Source: Planococcus shenhongbingii (GTDB lineage Bacteria; Bacillota; Bacilli; Bacillales_A; Planococcaceae). From it: a stretch of 64,000 nt of DNA. Position numbers and translations under genes: made by a program. The stretch covers positions 3,720,001 to 3,784,000 of the forward strand of contig NZ_CP129235.1 in assembly GCF_030413635.1 (NCBI RefSeq), given 5' to 3'. Under the pieces are notes generated by a model. It was not told the origin of the DNA and searched no databases. It was given only the letters and a program-made list of their open reading frames with translations. Position 1 is the stretch's first letter. Each line of letters opens with the position of its first letter. This document shows positions 36,753-44,627 of this stretch, in pieces.

Positions 36753-37391
36753 ATGATTAAAAGCCCCTGAGCAGTTGATAGTTCCAGAGTCGTGTACGGC
36801 TCTTCTAACCCCGATATTGTAACCGTTAATCCGAAAGCTGGAGAAAAATCCGTCGTCCTTACATTTGACGATGGCCCCAGCCGGGCATTGCCGCAAATTC
36901 TGGATGTGCTGAAACAGGAAAACGTCCCTGCCGCTTTCTTTTGGCAAACGCGCATCTTGTATTCAGCAAGACCCTGGAAACGGGTTCTCGAAGAAGGCCA
37001 TCAAATCGGTTCACATACGACCAAACATCTGAACTTAGTGAATCTTTCTTTTGAAGAGCAGTATCAGGATATCAAAAACAGCATCGCAAAAATTGAACAA
37101 GTGACTGGTTCTGATGTGAAGTATTTCCGCCCGCCGTTTGGCCAGTTTAATGAGGACACTCTTCAAGCAGCAAAAGCGCTAGATGTGAAGACGGTGATGT
37201 GGAGAGTGGCTTCCATGGACTGGGAGCTGAAAAAAAGCCCTCAGCAAATAGTGTGCACTGTCCGGGATAATCTCGAAGACGGCGCCGTTATCCTGCTCCA
37301 TGAACTGCAGCATACCGCGGATATTCTGCCGGACCTGATCAAAGCGATCCGGGAAAAAGGCTATAGCTTCAGCGAATTTCCAGCTGAATAG
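36753..37391 (+). CDS. Polysaccharide deacetylase with candidate selenocysteine at residue 6
   Basis: A NodB-fold deacetylase of about 212 residues. ATG 36753 follows AAGGAG at ideal spacing and reads MIKSP, then TGA (36768-36770), then AVDSSRVVYGSSNPD. All five NodB motifs are present: TFDDGPS, HTTKHLN, RPPFGQFN, SMDWEL and ILLHEL. A SECIS-like hairpin follows the UGA. The only other start, GTG 36792, has no ribosome site. No signal peptide is visible. It is cotranscribed with the PhnDEC-like transporter. Sec in this family is new to me. A plain stop or a misread start are the alternatives. Confidence 0.65.
36786..36803 (+). promoter_or_regulatory. SECIS-like hairpin of the deacetylase gene
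   Basis: AGAGTCG pairs with CGGCTCT (one G-U pair) around a TGTA loop. There are 22 nt between the UGA and the loop, and G is the second loop base, matching the other Sec genes here. Confidence 0.65.
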
Positions 37392-37439
37392 AAAAAGAGG
37401 TTTTGGAATAGTTGAAATTGTATTAGTTATCATCCCTTA

Positions 37440-37770
37440 ACCGATATTCCGCCAAACAGCTGCGCTTGCCGCGGGCGAGCGCCAAGCCGCTTCGTCGCTG
37501 CGCTCCTGCAGGGTCTCGGCTGTCTCGCTTTCCCGCAGGCGTCTTCGCTGTTTGGCTCCATATCTCGATAGCAGGAAGCCACTAGAGAGAGCTTTCTTAA
37601 ACAGTCACTCTTGTAGAGAATCTCTAATAGCGATAAAAGGAAACTGAATGCAGCGGAAGGTGGGCGACTCCTGCGGAAATAACATGAGCTGAAGGCCCCG
37701 CAGGAGCGAAGCGACGAGGAGACTGAAGCCATGTCCGCGGAAAGCGTCCCACCTGGAGCGAAATGAGAAA
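37440..37770. repeat. Inverted pair of GC-rich intergenic repeats
   Basis: A forward copy (about 37455-37555, with TTGCCGCGGGCGAG and CTTCGTCGCTGCGCTCCTGC) and a reverse copy (about 37660-37765, with GCAGGAGCGAAGCGACGAGG and GTCCGCGGAAAGCGTCCC) flank a roughly 105-bp spacer. They share strings with the elements at 8.4 and 59.5 kb. No gene is seen between 37392 and 37903. Confidence 0.65.
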
Positions 37771-37835
37771 AGGCTATCGAGAGTTTCTCGACAGCCTGAG
37801 GTATTGGAATGAACTCATTCCAATACCTCTTTTTG
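37771..37835 (+). terminator. Two stacked hairpins ending in a T run
   Basis: AGGCTATCGAGA pairs with TCTCGACAGCCT (37772-37797; one mismatch). Directly after it, GAGGTATTGGAATGA pairs perfectly with its complement (37798-37829), followed by TTTTTG. This could end the deacetylase operon after the repeats. Confidence 0.65.
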
Positions 37836-37903
37836 TTTTACCGTATTGATTTAAGATCTTTATGTAATAAGCATAAAGTATAATCTATAAAAACCTTTTA
37901 AAT

Positions 37904-38461
37904 TCACGCGTATTGAGTTTTTGCCGTTTGTTCCATCCACTGCTGGAAGTTGGCAGCCACTAAGTCTAAAAATGCGATAGTTGCTTCATCCGTAATATCT
38001 CCTGCTTCGTCCATTTTTGTATGAACGGCGCCGACATATACTTCATTGGCCATAAGAACTGGAGACTGCAGCCCTGCTGCAAACAAAATGTCGCGTAAAT
38101 GGGCCTGTGCTTTTACTGTGCCAAGGTTCCCCATTGAAGCTCCCATAATCCAAGACGGCTTGCCGATCATCACTTTTTCAACGCGCGATAACCAGTCAAT
38201 GGCGTTGCCAAGTACACCGGGAATTGTTGCGTTATATTCAGGTGTGACCCAAAGTACAGCGTCTGCAGCTTTGACTCTTAATTTGAAATCCGTTACTGCT
38301 TCCGGCGGGTTGTTTTCGATATCTTGGTTGTATAAAGGCAAACCCGATAGATCTAAAATCTCCAGATCAAATTTGTCTGCGTATCTTTTTTGTACGTACT
38401 TCGCCAATTTTTTATTATAAGAATCTTCACGAACACTGCCTACAATTGCCACTACTTTCAT
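37904..38461 (-). CDS. NADPH-dependent FMN reductase
   Basis: A 185-residue flavodoxin-fold reductase (azobenzene/chromate/quinone reductase group). The FMN phosphate loop is GSVREDSYNKKLA, and the family motif TPEYNATIPGVLGNAIDW is complete. Such enzymes reduce quinones and azo dyes by two electrons. It is divergent from an HxlR regulator, which probably controls it. Confidence 0.87.
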   Translation of the reverse strand: MKVVAIVGSVREDSYNKKLAKYVQKRYADKFDLEILDLSGLPLYNQDIENNPPEAVTDFKLRVKAADAVLWVTPEYNATIPGVLGNAIDWLSRVEKVMIGKPSWIMGASMGNLGTVKAQAHLRDILFAAGLQSPVLMANEVYVGAVHTKMDEAGDITDEATIAFLDLVAANFQQWMEQTAKTQYA

Positions 38462-38596
38462 TTCCGTCCACGTCCTTTAGTTAGTTATAATGAAAAATGG
38501 TTCCAATTACATTATGATGTATATATAGCGTTAATGTAAGTAGGCACAAAAATGTTTCATAGTATCAAAAAAGGTACTTAGAAGGAAGTGAAGTAG

Positions 38597-38953
38597 TTGA
38601 AAGAAAAAATCAATCCCGAACAATGTCAGGTAGTAAGTTCCCTCAATACCCTTCTCGGGAAATGGAAACCCATTATTCTGCAGCATTTATTAGCAGAAGG
38701 CACCCTTCGGTTCAATGAGCTGAAAAAACGCATACCTGATATTACACAAAGAATGCTGACGCTTCATCTGCGTGAATTAGAAGCGCAAGACTTGATCAAG
38801 CGTGTTGTGTATCCGCAAGTTCCGCCAAAAGTAGAATACTCATTAACTGAGTACGGCAAAACGATTGAACCTCTTATGAACACTTTACATGACTGGGGAA
38901 AAAATCATCTGCAGCATATTGAAAACCTGAAAAAGCTGGATAAGCTGGATTAG
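38597..38953 (+). CDS. HxlR-family transcriptional regulator
   Basis: A 118-residue winged-helix regulator with the HxlR signature LLGKWKPIILQHLLAEGTLRF, then ELKKRIPDITQRMLTLHLRELE. Cys10 precedes the DNA-binding domain, where redox- or electrophile-sensing HxlR proteins keep their reactive cysteine. The start is TTG 38597 after GGAAGTGAAG. It is divergent from the FMN reductase, whose gene is its likely target. Confidence 0.85.
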   Translation: MKEKINPEQCQVVSSLNTLLGKWKPIILQHLLAEGTLRFNELKKRIPDITQRMLTLHLRELEAQDLIKRVVYPQVPPKVEYSLTEYGKTIEPLMNTLHDWGKNHLQHIENLKKLDKLD

Positions 38954-39127
38954 TTGGATTAAGAAGGATAACATTTATTTCCGCTTCGCCCGCTTTGGGC
39001 AGGGCTTCCGCTGGAGAAAATTTCTAGAAAAGAGAAGGTCATTGAGAGCGCTTTTTGATGATTGTATACTTAGATATGGAGCTGTTTTGCGGAATATCAA
39101 CAAGTAAAGATAGAGGAGATGAATCAT

Positions 39128-39946
39128 ATGAATGAAAAGAAGTTCCCGAAGGAAGCAATTCGTGTATTAAAAGAAACAAGCCGCACATTTTATATCCCGA
39201 TCACTTTTTTACAAAAAGACTTAAAGCATTCGGTTGCATCCGCTTATTTAATCTTTCGGGCAATTGATGAAATCGAAGATCATGAAGAAACAGCCAACGA
39301 GGTAAAATATTCAATCCTCATGCAATTGAGTGAACTGTTCAAACATCCTTTCAATGAAGAGAAATATTTACAGATTCTGGAGCCGTTAAAAGAGGCAATG
39401 CCTGAAGTGACGCTTCGTCTGGGTGAGTGGATAGAGGCGTGCCCAGAGAACACGCTCGAAATCGTTATGGACTCGGCTAGTGAAATGGCCTTTGGCATGG
39501 CGAAATGGGCAAAAGCCAACTGGCAAATCCATACACGTGATGATTTAGATGACTATACATATTATGTAGCAGGGCTTGTTGGAGTTATGCTTTCAGAATT
39601 ATGGGAGCTATGTGCCGGCGTCAAAACAGACCGGGACCTTGCCATCGGTTATGGACGCGGACTGCAGGCTGTCAATATTCTGCGCAATGAGCAGGAAGAT
39701 TTAGAGGAACGCGGGGTAAGTTTCGTTCCGGATGGCTGGACCCGAGCAGAATTATTTGACTATGCGGATGAAAACTTAGCGAAAGCAGATGACTATATGA
39801 AGTCGCTCACTAAGCGAAGTATTCTATTGTTCTGCCGTCTACCACTGGCATTGGCCCATAAATCCTTAAAAGCGATGAAAGACGGACGTGAAAAAATAAC
39901 ACGTGCAGAAGTGGAACAAACCGTAGAAGAAATTCAGGTGGATTAG
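39128..39946 (+). CDS. Squalene/phytoene synthase-family protein
   Basis: A 272-residue head-to-head prenyl synthase-like protein. The first aspartate-rich motif is AIDEIEDHEE, the second NILRNEQEDLEERG. The R-TFY start (TSRTFYIPITFL) and the central YVAGLVGVMLSELW are family features. The product, squalene-, dehydrosqualene- or phytoene-like, cannot be told, and no carotenoid genes are nearby. I start at ATG 39128, 9 nt after GAGGAG, rather than ATG 39119. Confidence 0.8.
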   Translation: MNEKKFPKEAIRVLKETSRTFYIPITFLQKDLKHSVASAYLIFRAIDEIEDHEETANEVKYSILMQLSELFKHPFNEEKYLQILEPLKEAMPEVTLRLGEWIEACPENTLEIVMDSASEMAFGMAKWAKANWQIHTRDDLDDYTYYVAGLVGVMLSELWELCAGVKTDRDLAIGYGRGLQAVNILRNEQEDLEERGVSFVPDGWTRAELFDYADENLAKADDYMKSLTKRSILLFCRLPLALAHKSLKAMKDGREKITRAEVEQTVEEIQVD

Positions 39947-39987
39947 CAGGTAAAAACAAGAGGGTTTCTTAAAATCCTTCAGAAATT

Positions 39988-40061
39988 AAAAAAACCGTAG
40001 ACAACTCCCATTTCTCGAGTCTGCCTACAGTTTGAGGGCCCTTTTAAAAGGGTCCTTTTTT
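39988..40061. terminator. Back-to-back terminators
   Basis: At 39988-40033 a long stem (minus strand AAACTGTAGGCAGACTC paired with GAGTTGTCTACGGTTT) ends in TTTT and should stop thioredoxin transcription. At 40034-40061 an AGGGCCCTTTT/AAAAGGGTCCT stem with a plus-strand T run should stop the prenyl synthase gene. Confidence 0.7.
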
Positions 40062-40064
40062 GCA

Positions 40065-40373
40065 TTAAGATTGGGCGAATTCTTTTATCGGTTCTTCCGG
40101 AATAAATCCGAGCGAGCGATTTGCTTCCTTGCCGTCTTTAATCAAAATTAAAGTCGGGAGGCTTTGGACACCGAATTGTTTAACCAGTTCCGGCGCTTTA
40201 TCGACGTCCACCTTATAAAAATCAACTGAATCAAGTTGTTCAGCTACGCTTGAGACCACCGGCCCCAAAAAACGGCAGCTTGGTCACCAGTCTGCTGTAA
40301 AATCAAGGACAAACGGTTTATTGGCGTTTTTCACCAGTGTATTATATTCTTCTGTGGTAATGGATTTAACCAT
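40065..40373 (-). CDS. Thioredoxin-like selenoprotein with WUPSC active site
   Basis: A 102-residue thioredoxin fold. The active site reads FTADWUPSCRFLGP, where U30 is TGA at 40284-40286, in place of the first Cys of WCGPC. The conserved cis-proline follows in SLPTLILIKDG. A frame call ignoring Sec would start late and lose the active site. ATG 40373 is preceded by AGAGGGGGATTGAAT. Replacing the nucleophilic Cys by Sec should lower its pKa and redox potential. Its partner reductase is not in the window. Confidence 0.92.
40250..40268 (-). promoter_or_regulatory. SECIS hairpin of the thioredoxin gene
   Basis: On the minus strand TTGGGGCC pairs with GGTCTCAA (8 bp, two G-U pairs) around a GGT loop. 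There are 23 nt between the UGA and the loop, and G is the first loop base. Confidence 0.7.
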
Positions 40374-40495
40374 ATTCAATCCCCCTCTTAGTAGCTCTTT
40401 ATCGGTACTTGTCCAGTGTAAAGGCTGGCGTTTTTCCCATCAAACTATCTGCTCTCGGGATGGCAGCAGAAAATCTTTCCCCAAATTTTATTGGC

Positions 40496-41176
40496 TTAAG
40501 GCTTGATCAATTTCCCAATCTCATCCGGCAGAAACTGCTGATCCCATGGATGCCATAGCCATTGCTCGTTTTCTTTGTAAAGATAAAAGGAATGGGCCAA
40601 TTTTGCATCGGTGTATAATACCATTTGATAGATATCCGGGTCCTGTTGCTCCGCCTTTCCTTCCGGCGGCGGAGGTATATAAGCTTCAGTCAAAAGTCTT
40701 TTAAATTCTTCAAGTTCTCCTGCACCGGTAATGCGGTTTAACAGTTCCGGGACATTTTCTCCTGTGTAAATTTCGATACTCTTTACCCGCTCCAAATCCA
40801 CGTCTTTGAAATGGTGCGGAAAGTCTTTCCCTGCCTGTTCTTCCACGTATAGGCGATAGCCATTCACTTCATGCTCATCTGCTACAGCCAGCAACTCCGG
40901 CAAGCCGTTGACTTTAAAAAGATCGGTGCCTTTTTCCCAAAAAGCCGCATCGCCGTTTTTGACTTGATAATTGGGGTTGCTGATGTTATCTGCCACTTTA
41001 AAATTTACTTCCCCTGTCTTTTTTCCAATACCGCTCTCCTCGTTGATGACTGCAGAGTCTACCGAAGTGTAATGCTTGCCTTCAAATTGAATAAAGTCCA
41101 CCCAATCGATGACCGTATGTGATTGGCAAGCCGCTAAACTGAGGCAAACCAATGCCAGGATTACTAGTCTTTTCAT
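40496..41176 (-). CDS. Hypothetical lipoprotein
   Basis: A 226-residue secreted lipoprotein with a signal ending LSLAAC (Cys17). The body is soluble and acidic, with no domain I recognise; a proline run (YIPPPPEG) lies near residue 170. GGAGGCAAATCT precedes the ATG. It is apparently monocistronic. The role is unknown. Confidence 0.7.
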   Translation of the reverse strand: MKRLVILALVCLSLAACQSHTVIDWVDFIQFEGKHYTSVDSAVINEESGIGKKTGEVNFKVADNISNPNYQVKNGDAAFWEKGTDLFKVNGLPELLAVADEHEVNGYRLYVEEQAGKDFPHHFKDVDLERVKSIEIYTGENVPELLNRITGAGELEEFKRLLTEAYIPPPPEGKAEQQDPDIYQMVLYTDAKLAHSFYLYKENEQWLWHPWDQQFLPDEIGKLIKP

Positions 41177-41290
41177 AGATTTGCCTCCATTGATTACGCT
41201 TTATGGAGTAGACGCTTCCAGGAAATAATTGGTTACAGCAAAAAGAACTTTTTCAAAGAGCAGACATCTCGGTCAGCTCCCGCAATTGCC

Positions 41291-41989
41291 TTATTCTCTC
41301 AGCATCGCTTCGACAATCGCTTCCACATGGATTTCTGTTGTATTCATCTGCGGAATAGCCGAATCTTCCGGTTTGATCAGCATCGGCAGTTCCGTGCAGC
41401 CGAGTATGACTCCCTGGATACCGTTCTGCTCTGCCATCCTGGACACAATTTTTAGAAACGCGTCTTTCGTTTCAGGTTCAACGATTCCTTTTTCCAGTTC
41501 TTCTACGATTTTCTCATGAATGAAATCCTGCTCCTGCTGATTCGGCACCACGATTTCTTTTTGGGCAGCAGCAAATATTTGCGGAAAAAAATCATTTTCC
41601 ATCGTGAATTTAGTGCCCAGCAGACCAATTTTCTCCAACTTCATTTTGTCAGCGGTACGGGCTGTTTCTTCTACAATGCTGATTAGCGGAATCCCGACTT
41701 CTTTCTGCACTTCCTCAAATACGATATGTGCCGTATTAGCGGTCAATACCGCGTACTCAGCTCCCGCTTTTTCGAGGGCTAGCACAGCCAATGCCAAATA
41801 ATCGGTGAGATCTTCTGTCTTCCCTTTTTCCAGCAGCTCAAAAATTTTATACATATTGATGCTATTGATCAGGAATTCGGGCAGTTCTTCATTATTCCCT
41901 GTCTTTTCCTGATACTTGGCGATAATCGCCTGATAATAATCGACAGTCGATTCCGGACCTGTCCCTCCAATAAGGCCTAATTTTCGCAT
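41291..41989 (-). CDS. Aspartate/glutamate racemase-family protein
   Basis: A 232-residue racemase of the Asp/Glu/hydantoin family. It starts KLGLIGGTGPESTVDYY. The second catalytic cysteine is present in VILGCTELPML. The first, normally in a CNTAH motif, is replaced (LTANTAH). Broad-specificity relatives such as YgeA also lack the first cysteine, so another amino acid or a one-base mechanism is likely. ATG 41989 follows AAAGGAGAGACGCC. It is downstream of the phn operon but behind its terminator. Confidence 0.82.
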   Translation of the reverse strand: MRKLGLIGGTGPESTVDYYQAIIAKYQEKTGNNEELPEFLINSINMYKIFELLEKGKTEDLTDYLALAVLALEKAGAEYAVLTANTAHIVFEEVQKEVGIPLISIVEETARTADKMKLEKIGLLGTKFTMENDFFPQIFAAAQKEIVVPNQQEQDFIHEKIVEELEKGIVEPETKDAFLKIVSRMAEQNGIQGVILGCTELPMLIKPEDSAIPQMNTTEIHVEAIVEAMLRE

Positions 41990-42082
41990 AAGGCGTCTCT
42001 CCTTTGATAATCAAAATCCATTTAACCCCTACTATACCCATTATCCCAACTGCTTTAATCTCTTTTCTGTTTTCATGCAATC

Positions 42083-42112
42083 AAAAAAGCCTTCCACAGA
42101 AATGGAAAGCTT
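42083..42112 (-). terminator. Terminator of the phn operon
   Basis: AAGCTTTCCA pairs with TGGAAGGCTT on the minus strand (one mismatch), followed by TTTTT. It lies just after the last permease gene. Confidence 0.8.
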
Positions 42113-42118
42113 CTGAAA

Positions 42119-42967
42119 TCAGTTTTTTGCAGCTGCAGGAAAATATCGGCCCTTTAGGCGGGTGGAGATGATTTCCAGGACAATCGCGAAAATGAGGATC
42201 ATATACGTAATCATTCCGACTTCACGCAAGTCAAAATAAAACCCTGATGCCATGAACAATTCAAAACCAATTCCCCCTGCTCCTGCGGCGGCCCCCATTG
42301 CCACAGCGACTGAAAAGTTGATTTCAAAGCGAAGGAAAGTCCAGGACAATAGATAAGTAAAAGTCGAAGGCAGAACAGCGTGCACGACAATATGCCACCA
42401 GTTAGCACCCGTTGCTCGAAGTGCTTCGATAATGCCTTTGTCCACTTCTTCAAAAGCTTCCGAAAAGGCTTTTACCAAGTAAGCGATGGAATGGAACAGC
42501 ATACCGAGCACTGCCGCTTCACTGCCAAGTCCTGCGGCAATGGCAAAAATCAGCACCCATAGGACTGTCGGCACTGCCCGGATAAACGCCACCACAATTC
42601 GCACCGATTTTGAAACCCAGGCTTTCGATAAGTTCGTAGCCGCCATCAAAGCCAGGAAAAAAGCGATTCCCGCTCCCAGGATGGTGGACAAAAAGGCGAG
42701 GCCCAGCGTGATGCCGACTTGATAGAATGCCTCTCCCCATGTGAAATGGGTGAGTGCGGGTTCAAGGAACATCGTTTTTAAGTTATAGATCGTTTCCGGG
42801 ATCGCTTTTGCCAAATCCAGGCCCGTATAGTCAAAGAACAAAAAAGCCAAAACCGTTAAAGCTGCGAGTGCTGCTATTGTCCAGGCAATCAGCTTTTCTG
42901 AAGGGCTGCCGGATTTGATGGAAATTCGGCCATCCGCTGTTCGTTTTATGTATGTGCTTGCTTCCAT
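42119..42967 (-). CDS. phnE: Phosphonate ABC permease, second copy
   Basis: A 282-residue permease of the PhnE family with about six helices and the coupling loop EEVDKGIIEALRATGANWW. Its ATG overlaps the stop of the other permease by 1 nt (TAATG). Two PhnE proteins (E1/E2) are common in Gram-positive phosphonate importers and would form a heterodimer. It is the last gene of the phn operon. Confidence 0.88.
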   Translation of the reverse strand: MEASTYIKRTADGRISIKSGSPSEKLIAWTIAALAALTVLAFLFFDYTGLDLAKAIPETIYNLKTMFLEPALTHFTWGEAFYQVGITLGLAFLSTILGAGIAFFLALMAATNLSKAWVSKSVRIVVAFIRAVPTVLWVLIFAIAAGLGSEAAVLGMLFHSIAYLVKAFSEAFEEVDKGIIEALRATGANWWHIVVHAVLPSTFTYLLSWTFLRFEINFSVAVAMGAAAGAGGIGFELFMASGFYFDLREVGMITYMILIFAIVLEIISTRLKGRYFPAAAKN

Positions 42968-43761
42968 TACAGAATCACCTTCCGGATATGGTTTGATATC
43001 AGTTCAATCAAGATGACTGCCAGCACAATGCTGAAAGTAACAAGGGCAACCGCATTGTAGTTGAGCGTTTTATAGTACAGATCGAACGTATAACCGATGC
43101 CGGTGCCTGTTAAAATCCCTACCAGCGTCGCATTCCGGATATTGGTTTCAATCATGAACAAAATCCAGCTGATCATCTGGGGCAAACATTGAGGAAGCAC
43201 GGCTTTAAAAACAATCTGGAAGTAAGTAGCTCCCGTTGCCCGCAGCGCTTCTACTGCACTTTGGCTGGTCTCATCAATCGATTCGATGAACGCCCGTGTC
43301 AGAAATCCAACCGATCCCACAAACAATGCCAAGTACCCGGTAACCGAGTTTTGCCCAAAGGACAACAGCAAAATTAAAGCCCAAGCAACTACCGGAATAT
43401 TCCGTGAGACAGAAGCGACGAAACGTGCAAATACGCCGATGGCTTTGTTCGTTCCCGTGCTCTTAGAGCCCATCAGCCCTAAGAAAAACGCGACAATGGT
43501 TCCTGTTGTCGTTGCAGCTACAGACATCAGAATGGTTTCAATCAGTTTGTCTAAAATTGTCGGCAATCGTTCCAGTGATTCCTGTGTAATAAATAGATTG
43601 GAGAAAATCCAGCCCAATGCTTCAGGCAAGGTCGCAATGCCGTGAACGATATTAAAGCCGGTGATTGCGGAAGAAGCAATGGTCATTCCGATGATCAACA
43701 GGATAAAAAGAATGGTCTGCCCTTTCCGGCTGGTTTTCATATGTTTTTCATTCACTGTCAT
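42967..43761 (-). CDS. phnE: Phosphonate ABC permease, first copy
   Basis: A 264-residue PhnE-family permease. The family sequence VASVSRNIPVVAWALILLLS and coupling loop ESIDETSQSAVEALRATGA are visible. It starts 6 nt after the phnC stop with AAGGAG upstream; GTG 43755 is an alternative start. It pairs with the next permease to carry phosphonate from PhnD, powered by PhnC. Confidence 0.88.
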   Translation of the reverse strand: MTVNEKHMKTSRKGQTILFILLIIGMTIASSAITGFNIVHGIATLPEALGWIFSNLFITQESLERLPTILDKLIETILMSVAATTTGTIVAFFLGLMGSKSTGTNKAIGVFARFVASVSRNIPVVAWALILLLSFGQNSVTGYLALFVGSVGFLTRAFIESIDETSQSAVEALRATGATYFQIVFKAVLPQCLPQMISWILFMIETNIRNATLVGILTGTGIGYTFDLYYKTLNYNAVALVTFSIVLAVILIELISNHIRKVIL

Positions 43762-43767
43762 TGCTCC

Positions 43768-44550
43768 TTACACCGTAACCAGTTCCCTGATTTCCGGAAT
43801 AGTTTGGGTTTTCGTTCCGTAGATGGCGTCCGTGTGATGTGTTTGCAACAGCTTGCTTGGTCCGTCAAAAACAATGCCGCCTTTGTTCAAACCGATTATA
43901 CGGTCGGAATAGTTTCGCGCCACGTCTACTTGGTGTAAGTTGACAATACACGTAATGCCCAGTTCTTGTGTAATCGATTTTAAATGGTCCATAATGACTT
44001 TCGAAGCGTTTGGATCAAGCGATGCAATCGGTTCATCGCATAAAACGATTTTGGGCTCCTGAATCAGTGAACGTGCAATGCCGACCCGCTGCTGTTGGCC
44101 ACCGCTCAACTGATCGCAGCGCTTATAGGCATGTTCTTCAATCCCCAGTTTTTCCAGCAGAAAGAAGGCATGTTCTTTTTCCTGTTCGGTGAATTTCCCG
44201 AAGATGCCTTGCAGCGTGGTTTTGTAGCCGAAGCGTCCGTGCAGGACATTTTCAATGACTGATAAACGCGGCACCAAATTGTAATGCTGAAAAATCATGC
44301 CGATATTCGTGCGTAGTTTCCGCAATTCCTTTTTGTTCAAAGCCCTTATATCCTGGCCATCAAAAAAGATTTTTCCTTCATCAATCTCAACCATCCGGTT
44401 GATGCAGCGGAGAAGTGTAGATTTCCCTGCCCCGGAAGGGCCAATGACCGATAAGAATTCTCCTGATTCCACTTCGAAGTTCAGGTTCTGCAGCACTTTT
44501 GTTTCGGAATTATAGGATTTACCAAGATTTTCGATTTGCAATAAAGACAT
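43768..44550 (-). CDS. phnC: Phosphonate ABC transporter ATPase
   Basis: A 260-residue ATPase with Walker A GPSGAGKST, signature QLSGGQQQR and Walker B IVLCDEPIASLDP. I start at ATG 44550, 9 nt after AAAGGAG; ATG 44556 is too close to that site. It lies between phnD and the two permease genes, all in one direction. Confidence 0.9.
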   Translation of the reverse strand: MSLLQIENLGKSYNSETKVLQNLNFEVESGEFLSVIGPSGAGKSTLLRCINRMVEIDEGKIFFDGQDIRALNKKELRKLRTNIGMIFQHYNLVPRLSVIENVLHGRFGYKTTLQGIFGKFTEQEKEHAFFLLEKLGIEEHAYKRCDQLSGGQQQRVGIARSLIQEPKIVLCDEPIASLDPNASKVIMDHLKSITQELGITCIVNLHQVDVARNYSDRIIGLNKGGIVFDGPSKLLQTHHTDAIYGTKTQTIPEIRELVTV

Positions 44551-44627
44551 TTTCATCCGCTCCTTTTTCAGCAAATTCAGTCATACAAAGCACATAGCGC
44601 TACAGCCGCATCCTTTGTTACCCATGG

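Noticed and set aside
36792..37391. Deacetylase starting at GTG 36792
   Set aside because: No ribosome site precedes it, whereas ATG 36753 has AAGGAG at ideal spacing and a SECIS-like hairpin after the UGA. It remains the main alternative if Sec is disproved.
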